Positions 9,308 to 18,760 of a stretch of DNA of 28,410 nt are shown here, in pieces (the stretch's first letter is position 1; each line of letters starts with the position of its first letter). The notes beneath the pieces were generated by a model that was given only the letters and a program-made list of their open reading frames with translations, was not told where the DNA came from and ran no database searches. The position numbers and the translations under genes were made by a program. This DNA comes from Branchiostoma floridae (taxonomy: Eukaryota; Chordata; Leptocardii; Amphioxiformes; Branchiostomatidae): NCBI RefSeq assembly GCF_000003815.2, contig NC_049985.1, positions 19,036,943-19,065,352 on the forward strand, given 5' to 3'.

Positions 9308-9830
9308 GGGACAGGTCAATAGGACGCCGGCGAACAGGTCGATAGGACGCCGGCCGACAGGTCGATAGGACACCGGGGACAGGTCAATAGGACTACGGCG
9401 GACAGGTCAATAGGACGCCGGCGGACAGTTCGATAGGACTCCGGGGACAGGTCAATAGGACGCCGGTAGACAGGTCGATAGGACAGCGGGGACAGGTCAA
9501 TAGGATGCCGGCGGACAGGTCAATAGGACGCCGGCGGACAGGTCGATAGGACTCCGGCGGACAGGTCAATAGGACTCCGGCGGACAAGTCAATAGGACGC
9601 CGGTGAACAGGTCGATAGGACGCCGGGGAACAGGTCAATAGGATGCCGGCGGACAGGTCAATAGGACGCTGGCGGACAGGTCGATAGGATTCCGGCGGAC
9701 AGGTCAATAGGACTCCGGCGGACAAGTCAATAGGACGCCGGTGAACAGGTCGATAGGACGCCGGTGGACAGGTCAATAGGAATCCGGCGGACAGATCAAT
9801 AGGACGCCGGCGGACGGGTCGATCAAATAA
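9308..9830. repeat. 23-bp minisatellite, about 22 copies
   Basis: The unit is close to GGACAGGTCAATAGGACGCC plus GGC. Starts fall every 23 bp (for example ACAGGTC at 9311, 9334 and 9357). Variation is mostly at A/G in GTCAATAGG versus GTCGATAGG and at the CGCC/CTCC position. Because 23 is not a multiple of 3, every strand is read with a 23-residue period, which gives a long but meaningless open frame on the minus strand at 9393-9776. Confidence 0.9.
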
Positions 9831-9839
9831 GACGCCCGC

Positions 9840-10365
9840 AACTTATCCTTTTATTCAATAATAATACGGTAGTCTAGAGAGAAAAATTGAGGGGAGAAAA
9901 AATATGTTCTCACCTTATCAAATAAAGAAGATTTCTTGCCTCCCGCAGTTGTCTTGATTTCTCTGGGCACCTGATGATCTTATGGGCTGGACGGCCTTAC
10001 AAGTGTTCCCTCTTAACAAGAACTGCCTGATCACGGCCGGTAGCGTCCTCTTTTTAGCAAATGAAATAAACTACAATGAAAGTGGGCGGAGAAAGTAAAG
10101 TCCTGAAGACGTATCTTTCTCTGGTTGGCTCCGGCAAAAACTTTCTTTCAGATGCAAATTCATGTATAGAGGTGTCATAGTCGCACCTTCTGCGTCGCGA
10201 TGGCCTTGGATGCAAATCCATCTAGGTGTGCACTGGGCAGAAGCAACCGGATAATCACCAGGTATAATTATAAAAGCAATGAAGTGCGAAGCTGTCAGAT
10301 TAAATCAATCCACATGAGTTTGTCCATACGGTACTCACCACACTGACCGTGGGAAAAAACCGTGG
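9840..10365. other. No gene seen
   Basis: Unique-looking sequence between the minisatellite and the 13-bp repeat. No convincing exon, tRNA or mobile-element signature was found on either strand. Confidence 0.4.
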
Positions 10366-10570
10366 CTTATATAACTAACTTATATAACTAACTTGTATAA
10401 CTAACTTATATAACTAACTTATATAACTAACTTATATAACTAACTTATATAACTAACTTATATAACTAAGCTCCAGCGTCTTTTCTGAAGATGTGGCGTA
10501 AGTGTGAACGGTTGGCTGAGGTCTCCTTCTCCACATATAACTTATATAACTAACTTATATAACTAACTTA
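10366..10570. repeat. 13-bp tandem repeat in two blocks
   Basis: The unit TTATATAACTAAC is repeated about eight times at 10366-10469 and again about three times at 10536-10570. The two blocks are separated by 66 bp of unrelated sequence (10470-10535). One unit has G in place of A. Confidence 0.85.
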
Positions 10571-10739
10571 AAGTAAAGCTAAGCGAGATTTCTTTCCTTT
10601 TTTATTATCCATCGTCCTTTTTGCTGTAATTGAAAGCTGTCATCTACCAACAATGAATCAAGACCCCATAGCATGCCCTGGATATACTGAATAAGCGCTG
10701 TAGTACCGAGAAAAGCCGACAGAAGATCCACATTCGACA

Positions 10740-11850
10740 TTGACCTTTATCTCTGAAGGCGTACCCACATACATTCATCTATTGTGTGTCGTGTGGAGTT
10801 GCTCATGGGATCCTTCTTGGTCCCATTTTGTTCTTAATCCTCATCGACGACGCTGCAAGCGATGCAAACAACCCCGTATGGAAATATGTCGATGGCATGA
10901 ACTTACTTGAGACAAGAACACTACGACAGCACTCCACCCTACAGGATGACCTTGACGACTTGTTCCTATGGACACAAATAAACCACATGCTCCTGAATGG
11001 TGGCAAATGCCTGAGTATGCACGTGGCTTTCACCAGGAATCCGTCCCTACCAACTCACTCCTCCGAATCAACGGTACAGAACTGGCTGTAGTCCCAAGCC
11101 TCAAAGTGCTCGGTCTTCAAATACAGAACGACCTCCACTGGGACAAGCAGGTCAACAACATGGCAGCGAAAGTAGGAAGAAAACTCTACCTTCTGAAACG
11201 ACTAAAGAAGTTCAATCTGCCTCAATGTGACTTGGTATCGATCTATATTGGCTACATCAGACCAATATTAGAGTATGCCGTTCCTGTCTGGCACCCTGGC
11301 CTGACCAAGCGCCAGTCTGACCAACTTGAACAGCTCCAGAAAAGAGCGTGTCGCACCATCATGGGCAGAGACTACCCCGGGTATTCACATGCGCTGGAGC
11401 AGCTTGGTCTGTGCTCACTTGCCACGAGAGGGGAACAGTTGTGTCTTAAGTTTGCCAGTTCGCTCATGGACTCTGACTTTAGGGACTGGCTACCACCCCT
11501 AAGAGGTCACATCACTGGCAGAGTAACTCGCAACAGTCACAAACTGAACTGTCCTAGAGCAAAAACGAACCGGTACCTGAACTCTACCTTACAGTACCTG
11601 ACCCGACTAATGAATAAGAATGGACTGTGATCGACTCTTTTCCTCTTGTCAATATGTTAGTTATTCTATTGATCGTCTGCCCTTATCATGTTAGTTGCAA
11701 ACGTAAAGCATTGTTGTTAGTATCGCTAAGTCACATGTGATGTGCGCCTGTCAAATCAGAGGTTTTTAAACATTGTAAATTGGTTTTTAATTCAGTGGAA
11801 TCACTGCGATACCCAATAAAGTCATCTTGTATCTTGTATCTTGTATCTAT
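10740..11850 (+). mobile_element. 5'-truncated CR1/L2-like non-LTR retrotransposon
   Basis: The reverse-transcriptase C-terminal half is recognisable. SCGVAHGILLGPILF matches the motif-B region (usually SGVPQGT-LGP-LF) and KYVDG stands where the catalytic Y/F-x-D-D motif is expected. The thumb and C-terminal domain follow (PSLKVLGL, YIRPILEYAVPVWHPGL). The 3' end carries a (TATCTTG)n microsatellite at about 11827-11848, as is common for CR1/L2 elements. Only the last third of the element remains; no endonuclease domain is present. Confidence 0.78.
10786..11630 (+). pseudogene. Broken reverse transcriptase of the CR1/L2-like element
   Basis: The reading begins in one frame (10786 to about 11055) and continues in another to the stop at 11628-11630, so there is a frameshift near 11050-11070. 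The second Asp of the catalytic Y-x-D-D motif is replaced by Gly (KYVDG). Either change would be expected to inactivate the enzyme. The C-terminal part ends with LTRLMNKNGL. Confidence 0.75.
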
Positions 11851-12480
11851 TGAAATCCATCCAAATCTTTTTAAGTTAATATAACAAGTTTCTGATCTGA
11901 TTATGTTCTGATCTGTACTAATCTTACCAAATGCATCTTGTATTGTATTGATTTTTATACAACTACTAAAATACACTTCCGGTCTATGAAATATTTCATA
12001 TCTAGACAATCGAAAGGGAAACAACAGAATTTGTCTTTCAATTTAAAGAGACATACTTAGCTTTCTAGTAACCTTAATTTGTCAGACCACATTAAATAAG
12101 CGTTTATGTGCATTTTAAAAGACGAGTTTTTATAGATACTTAATAAGAATATTCCGTTTCAGAATAGGGACTCACTATAAAAAAATAATGCAAAAGAGTA
12201 GAAGGTGCGAGTTACTTGATTATAATCGTGGGAATTTTAACAACTTGAGCGAAAAAAAGGCAACGGGAGCACTTTTAGACTGGTGCATTGTTCTGATTTT
12301 GCGGAACGAAAAATGGCTTGCGTTATTCACTTTGATTTCAACCCTTCCCGTGTTTTTATATTGTTGTAAGAAAGGACAATTAAAGGTCTAGGTGGCGTAA
12401 ACTGACAACAGTGAGTCCCAAAGTTGACACCATTGACCAAATTCCCCAAAATGATATCAAAAAGGAGGTAATAGCTTATA
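11851..12480. other. No gene seen
   Basis: AT-rich sequence. A 67-codon open frame at 12188-12391 has a hydrophobic stretch but no splice context or homology that I recognise. Confidence 0.35.
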
Positions 12481-12730
12481 TTATCAATAACTAGAATTCG
12501 CATAACCTGTATATCATTATGAACATCTTCACCTAAGCTACCCGCATGCTTAATATGATGCCGATCCGTCAGTCATTTCTGCAGTTATCCTCTTTGGAAT
12601 GTTTTGACAAAAACGCCCTTGCAGTTCTAAAATGAAATGTTAGGGGGCTGAAACTTAGCCCACTATGTCATGATGCTAAAAGCTGTCTACTACTTAAATA
12701 TCAAGACCATATCACGTCCGAGACAAGCCG
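12480..12730 (-). repeat. Inverted copy of the 2200-2440 repeat
   Basis: The reverse complement of this stretch matches about 2200-2440. Shared features are GTTCATAATGATATACA, GTCAAGACATTCCAAAGAGG-like and GGGGGCTG-like segments. The two copies differ by many substitutions, so they are old interspersed copies. Confidence 0.55.
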
Positions 12731-12863
12731 TTTGCAATATGACAAGCCCAGCTGTTCAGGTGATTGCCATAGACTCTTTGTCATTTTTGGATAGAAATTT
12801 GATTAATCTAACTTATTAAAAGATATAGAGAGCTGGGTAAAAAAATATAACTACTATGTAATA

Positions 12864-13214
12864 CAGTAGAAGTCAGTTAATTGCACAACGGATTAACGCA
12901 CACTTCTGTTACCTGCACGGAATCCTAAAATCCAAAACGGGTGCGGCCAAGCTGGATAACTTCGCAATATTGCACTAGCCGGATACAGTAGAAGACAGTT
13001 AATTGCACATCGGATTAATGCACACTTCTGTTAACTGCACGGAATCCCAGAATCCAAAACGGGTGCGGCCAAGCTGGATAACTTCGCATTATTGCACTAG
13101 CTGGATAATTGCACGAAATACGCTGTCAAATAGGCTGTGCATTTAAACGGCTTCTACTGTAATTGCACGAAATACGCTGGCAAAAAGGCTGTGAAGTTAA
13201 ACAGCTTCTACTCT
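12864..13214. mobile_element. pogo/Tigger-like MITE with duplicated ends
   Basis: The terminal sequence CAGTAGAAG, preceded by TA, occurs at 12864 and again at 12986, 122 bp on, each followed by CAGTTAATTGCACA, AACGCACACTTC-like and ACGGGTGCGGCCAAGCTGG stretches. On the other side CTTCTACTGTA occurs at 13151 and CTTCTACTCTAA at 13204, each preceded by AATTGCACGAAATACGCTG. Short inverted ends with TA flanks fit the pogo/Tigger group. Both ends are tandemly doubled. There is no transposase. Confidence 0.6.
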
Positions 13215-13308
13215 AATCTAAAGACAAAATTAATTATGATCATACAGAAAGTTTGAAGTTTTTTTTTTCTTTTGCGTCCTGATAACGATGTACTTTTCAC
13301 GTCCTTAG

Positions 13309-13448
13309 TGAATATCAGGAGTAGGCTGGAAGATGAGATGCTCGTTGTGTACAGCCCAAACCAGGCGCCTGAGATTGAGACCAAGACTGAGAACCACAAT
13401 CGGTCAGCTATCAGCTTCAATGGCTCCGTGGTGCAGATCGTCGACTTA
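13309..13448 (+). CDS. Putative penultimate exon of a Cys-loop receptor gene
   Basis: The acceptor is CACGTCCTTAG at 13308 and the possible donor GTACGT at 13449. The 140-nt exon is open and enters in phase 1: V-N-I-R-S-R-L-E-D-E-M-L-V-V-Y-S, later T-K-T-E-N-H-N-R-S-A-I-S. There is no membrane segment. Its position just before the M4 exon suggests the cytoplasmic M3-M4 loop, which is poorly conserved, so I cannot confirm it by sequence. With this donor the exit is phase 0. Confidence 0.42.
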
Positions 13449-13749
13449 GTACGTTTTAGCATCTTGTATCTGTATCGGTATCTGTATCTATATAGCTTTT
13501 CACACATGGTCCTGAGCTGACAACGACACGCTCAATCTTGCTTGAGAGGCAATCCGATTGGCATATCTAATTCAAGCACGTACGCAAGCAACATTGGTGG
13601 CAGTATTTTGTTCAATGCATTTTCTATAAAGTGATATGAACGTTAAAGCATGGGGGTATTTCCAATAGTCGAGGTAAATGAATGTTGATATCCACTTGTC
13701 CTCTTTCTTGATATCTTTAAGGTTCCTTCTGCTCGGAGATCTCACAGAG

Positions 13750-14106
13750 AAGGAGGCTACAAGCGAAGATGGAGACGCTGGCCTTATCGGAAAGATGCTC
13801 GCCTGGCCTGGGCAGACCATTCGGGTCGCCCCTGCCGACGACGACGCGGCGAAGGCCGGCGAAGAGCCGCCGGCTGCTGTCTCCGAGACAACCCGCCAGC
13901 CGTCCGGACCGCCTACCCGCCTGGAGGCCGCCGTGTCCTCTGGCTTCACGAACCTGACCCGAGTCATTGAGGAGCAGGTAGTTAAGAACGAGCCGGGGGT
14001 GTCCGACTACGCCCTGCTGGCCAAGGTCCTGGACAGGCTGTGCCTTGTCCTATATGTCGCCAGCGTTACCCTGGCCGTGCCCATGACCATATATCTGGGC
14101 AAGTGA
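13750..14106 (+). CDS. Last exon of a Cys-loop ligand-gated ion channel (M4)
   Basis: The end of the protein reads Y-A-L-L-A-K-V-L-D-R-L-C-L-V-L-Y-V-A-S, then TLAVPMTIYLGK and TGA at 14104-14106. In nicotinic-receptor-type subunits an amphipathic helix runs into D-R-L at the start of M4, the last membrane helix, and this matches well. The part before it (about residues 1-75) is Ala/Pro/Glu-rich, as expected of the cytoplasmic loop. The exon has high GC compared with its surroundings. The start is uncertain: AG at 13747, 13749 or 13738 could be the acceptor; 13750 is in phase with the preceding exon. Earlier exons (ligand-binding domain, M1-M3) were not found; they would lie to the left on the plus strand. 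The exact subfamily cannot be given. Confidence 0.62.
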   Translation, partial: KEATSEDGDAGLIGKMLAWPGQTIRVAPADDDAAKAGEEPPAAVSETTRQPSGPPTRLEAAVSSGFTNLTRVIEEQVVKNEPGVSDYALLAKVLDRLCLVLYVASVTLAVPMTIYLGK

Positions 14107-15660
14107 AGATACAGTTAAACTTGCCCAAGGCGACCACCCGGGGGACCGGGCAAAAGCAGTCGAATTTGTCGGTTAGAAGAATATCGACTCAAAATATGCC
14201 CGATACATAGTTGAAATGGTTTCTGTTGTGTTTAATGGCTAATAGCAAGCACACGCACATGCATCCGCCGCAATCTTTTTTAAAATTTATTTCGAACATA
14301 ACATCGTCATGGTATAGTCAAAATGTGACGCAAAATGGCTGAATTCGGCACAGACTTGCGCTAGTTATCATTGAAAATCGATGACACCTCAAGATTCGGG
14401 AATGACGCGGTCGTTATGGGCAGGGATTTGGTCCCAAGTTTCGGCGGTCTCGGTCGTGTTGGCCAGGTGGCCGTTGTAAAGAGGTCACTTAAGGCTTACG
14501 TCAAGTGGGGGGAAATTTTCGTTATGGCCAGGTAGTCACTTGTAAGAGGTGGTCACTTGAGCAGGTTTGACAGTAGTGTTAAGGCTGAGGGCCTCCGTAT
14601 ATATGGACACGCCTTACTTTACTGTTTATTTTAGGTTTGAATGCTCCATATTTAATGCTGGGGCTTGAATTTCAAATCATTAAGGTCATTTTATAACCTC
14701 AGGTGCAATACATCTTCGTATGAGGTCTAAAACATGAATAATGAGATGAATGTGTGTAAAGCTTTTGGCTAGTATTTAACCGAGTATGTTCTTTATGCTA
14801 AGGAAAACTGAAAAGTCAATCTTTGTACCATTTCTTTGCATGATATGATGTATCTACTATATCACATTAATCTATATCTTTAAAACAATATTAAGAAAAG
14901 GAAATGCTACATCATTGCATTATACGAACTCAAAGAATTTTATCAGCATGTTTACAATATTCTAAAGTGTATTTATTGGTTCCAGCAAAAGTCGAGGAAA
15001 TGATAAGCTGAATTGTATCTGTGGTGTTTATGGATGTCAAAAATATGAAATAATATGAATATGAATTAAAATGAGCTTCTGAATGTGAATAAAGATCCGC
15101 TATCCGAAATATCGTTGATTTGGCACAAATTTCCCTTTTGTTCATCTATGAATTTATTTATCTGTAAATATATACACAATGCGGCGTTAACCGTATGTAG
15201 ACGGTTATGTGTCGATATGTCGATATTTGATTCTAATTCTAAGGTGATTTTGAGGGTTTTAGCGACAAAAATCATTTTATAAACGACGAATGATAACGAA
15301 GTTGATATTTTATGAATGAAAATGGCTATTTTTGCCTAGGCTTTCGGTTTGATGATGCATAATCCATTCACTTCAGAATAACAAGTGCTAGCTGTACATG
15401 TGATCATGTATACTGCTCTTAGTTATAACAGGGAAATTCTCATACACGGATTATATCTATTCAAATCCCTTACATGGCGTTATCCAAAAGAAGTTTGGTG
15501 TTAAGATTCAGTTAAGATTCCTTTTTAAAGATTTTAGCGGAAAAGGTCCGGTTCATAAATAGTTGTTTCATGAATAAATATACTATTAGTCATATCTACC
15601 AAGACTCGCTCCTACATGTTACTAATAACATAGAATTCTCTTCCATAACACGTTCAGCAC
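14107..15660. other. No gene seen; 3' flank of the channel gene
   Basis: Begins with the presumed 3' UTR of the channel gene, then AT-rich sequence with short random frames on both strands. AATAAA occurs near 15089, too far to assign as the poly-A signal with confidence. Confidence 0.4.
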
Positions 15661-16250
15661 TATAGGGATGTGTACCGGTACAGATAATTCAGGTCCAGGT
15701 ACGGTCCAGGTCAAGAGGATCAGGTCCAGGTCCGGAACTGGACCTAATTATCTGTAATACTAGTAACTTATGAATGGGCGATACTCAAAACAATGGTCCA
15801 TTTCGAAGTAAAGGATTCTGTTTGGTGGAGTATCCGACGTCCATTGGCGTTTTAAAATCCTATCGTCATGTGAAAAACACTTACTGTCCTGTTTATACTT
15901 AGTTTGACTGAATAGACTCAATAAAAAATGACTATCAACTCACCTCTACTTTGCTCTTATTATTTTCTTTGACCTGTGAGCACCAAAACACGTGAACGCC
16001 TGTCGGTGTAATCTGTTCATTTTTAATCGGTCCAACATCCGATCCGGTCCACAGAAAATGGTTGTACCGGTACACCGTACCAGTACCCAGTCCTGTTTAG
16101 CACCAATCAATAGGTTTAAGTATGAGTATTTTGGGCCAGCATTTTACTTTAAGCGGGCTTCTGTATCAGTAAAGGCAAGGTACGGTACAGATGTTAACCC
16201 TATTCAGACCGGGCTTTTTGTCAATCAGGGTTTGGGGGATGGCATTTGAT
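15660..16250. repeat. GGTCCAGGT-rich and ACCGGTAC palindromic repeat region
   Basis: TGTACCGGTACA at about 15671 is a perfect palindrome. It is followed by several GGTCCAGGT copies (15692-15745) that also pair with GGACCT further on. TTGTACCGGTACACCGTACC recurs near 16062, with TACGGTACAG at about 16180. This looks like an old element with matching ends about 400-500 bp apart, but the exact borders are unclear. Confidence 0.35.
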
Positions 16251-16366
16251 GCGCACCTCTTCTAACTTTTATTATCTCTTAAACTATTGATAATATGGCC
16301 ACAGAATTATCAGAGAACGATGAATACGTAGACGTAAATTATGAAATTAAAAAAAAAAATGATGTC

Positions 16367-16590
16367 ATTATGTCGTAATATGACGTCATTATGATGCCAT
16401 CAATGTAAATGTTCTAGCTGGAACCATAAAGAATATTCCCATAAAACTCCATTTGCTACAAAAATGTAACGGTAAGTGTAGATTGAATCATAATGTATGC
16501 AAAGACTTCTGTCGATAACAACATCAATGACGTCACATACGTCTCGATGGTCATCCATCTTGGATTTGCCGATAATGTCATAAGATTAGC
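16367..16590. repeat. Possible Penelope pseudo-LTR, left copy
   Basis: TCGTAATATGACGTCATTATG at 16369 and a later CATCTTGGATTTGCCGATAA at about 16556 recur in the same orientation beyond the other end of the element. At 18357-18400 and 18543-18740 I see ACGTAATATGACGTA, CATCTTGGATCG and then CCTAGATTTAACCGATAA. Direct terminal repeats are usual for Penelope-like elements. The copies are diverged and the borders approximate. Confidence 0.4.
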
Positions 16591-16711
16591 ATAGTTTATG
16601 TTATGTGAATAGTGAAATAAAAATATCTACATATTAAGAAACTATCTATGTGTGGAAAAACTAAACTTTACTTAACCAACACTAAGATTAATTGGGACTT
16701 ACCCCAAATTT

Positions 16712-18349
16712 TCAGCCGACTCCGTCAGCCTTGTTCACGGAATGGACCCGTCTGCTGTAACTTCCGGACGTGACGTCAGGGACACACGACTGCAGCAGAG
16801 GGTCGTAGATGCCAGATAACCTGTGTCGCCCCCCGTCTCTGTTAAGTGATGGACGGTGGGCACGAATGTACACAGCCTCCTTTACTCCTCTTGCAAAGAA
16901 CTCCGGCTCTGAGTCAAGGATTTTGACTTTTTCAAGAGAAACTGAGTGTCCTGGTGACTCAATGTGTATATGTTTGGACACCTCCGAGCCCACAGAACTT
17001 GGTCGCTGGTGTTCCATGAATCTCGTTTTTAATGCGCGCTCTGTTTCTCCGATATACGATTCCTTGCACTGACCTTTGTTTGTATTACCTTGGCAACGTA
17101 TATGGTAGACTACTCCACATTTGCTCTCCCTAGGTGTTTTGTCTTTCGGTGATACAAGTACATTTCTTAAAGTCTGGGTCGGTTTGAAGCAGGTCTTTAT
17201 TCCATATTTCCCGAAGGTCCTACGTAGTGCTTCAGAAATACCCTTAGAATACGGCAAGACCACTAACCCCTTGTTAGGTTTGGAAGAGGTGGTTTTCGTA
17301 GTTTGTACTGACTGGGGTGGCTTAGGTGTATTTGCCTTTTTGATGGCCCAATCGGGGTAACCACACCGTTTCAGGGACTGGATCGCGTGATCCTTCTCCT
17401 CCACTTTGTCCTGAGGATCAGTGATAATGGTCTCTGCCCGATGGAACAGTTTGCGAATGACTCCTAGTTTGTGGTCTAGCGGGTGGTTGGAAGAAAAGTT
17501 CAAGTACTGATCAGTGTGGGTTTTCTTTCTGTAAATTCTGATCTGCAGCGAGCCGTCCTCTTTTATAACTGTAAGAGTGTCCAAAAAAGCTAAGGAGTTG
17601 TTCTGCTGTTGTTCAAAAGTGAACTTAATGTCCGGATCTAGGCTGTTCAAATGGTCAGTGAATTCCTCAGCGTACGCTTTTTTAAGTTTAGTATGAGTGT
17701 CATCCACATATCTATACCACCATAATGGTGGGTGGGGGGCAGTGCTAAGAGCAGCTTGTTCAAGGTGTTCTAGGTAAAGATTGCACACTATAAGGGACAC
17801 TGGGGACCCCATAGCGGCCCCATGGATTTGCTGGTAGTAAATCCCATCATGAACAAAGTAGGTGCACTTTAAACAAGTGTTCAATAAATCAACAATCTGG
17901 GCGGGCTTTAATTTGGTGCGTTCTGACAAGCTTTTATCTTCTTCTAGTCTTTCTAAAATTACCTTTCAAGCTTTGTCAACAGGGACGGATGTAAACAGGG
18001 CTGTTACGTCATAGGAACGCAATTCCTCGTCTTTTTCTACTCTCTGATCTTTTATGAGTTCGACGAAGTGTTGTGAGTTCTTTATATGGTGTTGGGATCT
18101 GCCTACCAACGGTGACAATATTTCAGCGAGGAATTTGGAACACTTGTATGTAATTGAATTGATGGAACTAACAATGGGTCTCAGTGGCGTTCCTTCCTTA
18201 TGAACTTTTGGTAAGCCATAGAATTTTGGCGGTACTTCAGTATTTTCGCTCATTCGGCCCCAATTTCGGAATTTCAAAATGGCTTGGTTTACGATACCGA
18301 TTACCAAATTTGCAGGAAATGAGGTACGCATAGGTTTCCTTTTTTTCAT
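16712..18349 (-). pseudogene. Penelope-like element polyprotein, RT plus GIY-YIG, one in-frame stop
   Basis: Reading right to left, the first part (18349-17966) has LPKVHKEGTPLRPIVSS and the motif-A segment YDVTALFTSVP. A TGA at 17966-17968 interrupts the frame after VDKA. The same frame then continues through KVILERLEE and the 405-codon segment 17929-16712, with motif B HGAAMGSPVS, motif C YRYVDD, then SLAFLDTL. A C-terminal GIY-YIG nuclease-like domain follows: VYHIRC, SYIGETERALKTRFMEH and KEAVYIR. This RT then GIY-YIG order defines Penelope-like retroelements. The N-terminus is shorter than a usual full element. One stop codon is the only break I can see, so the copy is fairly young. Confidence 0.85.
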
Positions 18350-18356
18350 TTTAGTA

Positions 18357-18760
18357 TCGTTATGACGTAATATGACGTACTATTGACCTCATTATTTGAT
18401 TTCATTGGCCCAAACCGACTGAATAGGGAATTTCCGTTAAACATAAAGGTATTGCACAGATAGTCCACCAATAAGCTTGTCTTATTGACATTTTGAACAG
18501 AACCAGGCAGACCAGGACTTCTGTTCAATATGACATAAGAAAATGACGCCATACGCCCGTCATCTTGGATCGTTATATTTTAATTTTCCTCAAGTAACCC
18601 CAAAACCCATTAAAATTGACTAAAAACATTAATATGAAGGTAATAAAACAGATATTCACGAAATTTGAGTGAAATTAGCCTTGCTTTACCGTCACTCATG
18701 ACATGGTCAGCCATCCTAGATTTAACCGATAACTTAATAGCATAAGTTAAGAATATTCAA
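18357..18760. repeat. Possible Penelope pseudo-LTR, right copy
   Basis: Counterpart of 16367-16590 in the same orientation. It is longer because the GTCA...CATCYTGGAT part appears twice (about 18543 and 18690). It directly adjoins the first Met of the element at 18349. Confidence 0.4.

Noticed and set aside
9393-9776. 127-codon open frame on the minus strand with a regular RPIDLSAGVLLTCPP-like pattern
   Set aside because: It lies wholly in the 23-bp minisatellite. A unit length not divisible by 3 gives a 23-residue period in any frame, and there is no start, splice or domain evidence.
9308-9830. CRISPR-like array
   Set aside because: Repeats are head-to-tail without unique spacers, and the window is eukaryotic.
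12188-12391. 67-codon frame with a hydrophobic stretch
   Set aside because: No splice sites, homology or neighbouring exon in phase. Considered as a membrane exon of the channel gene but it does not fit M1, M2 or M3.
13572-13967. 131-codon frame antisense to the channel M4 exon
   Set aside because: A shadow of the GC-rich coding exon on the other strand.
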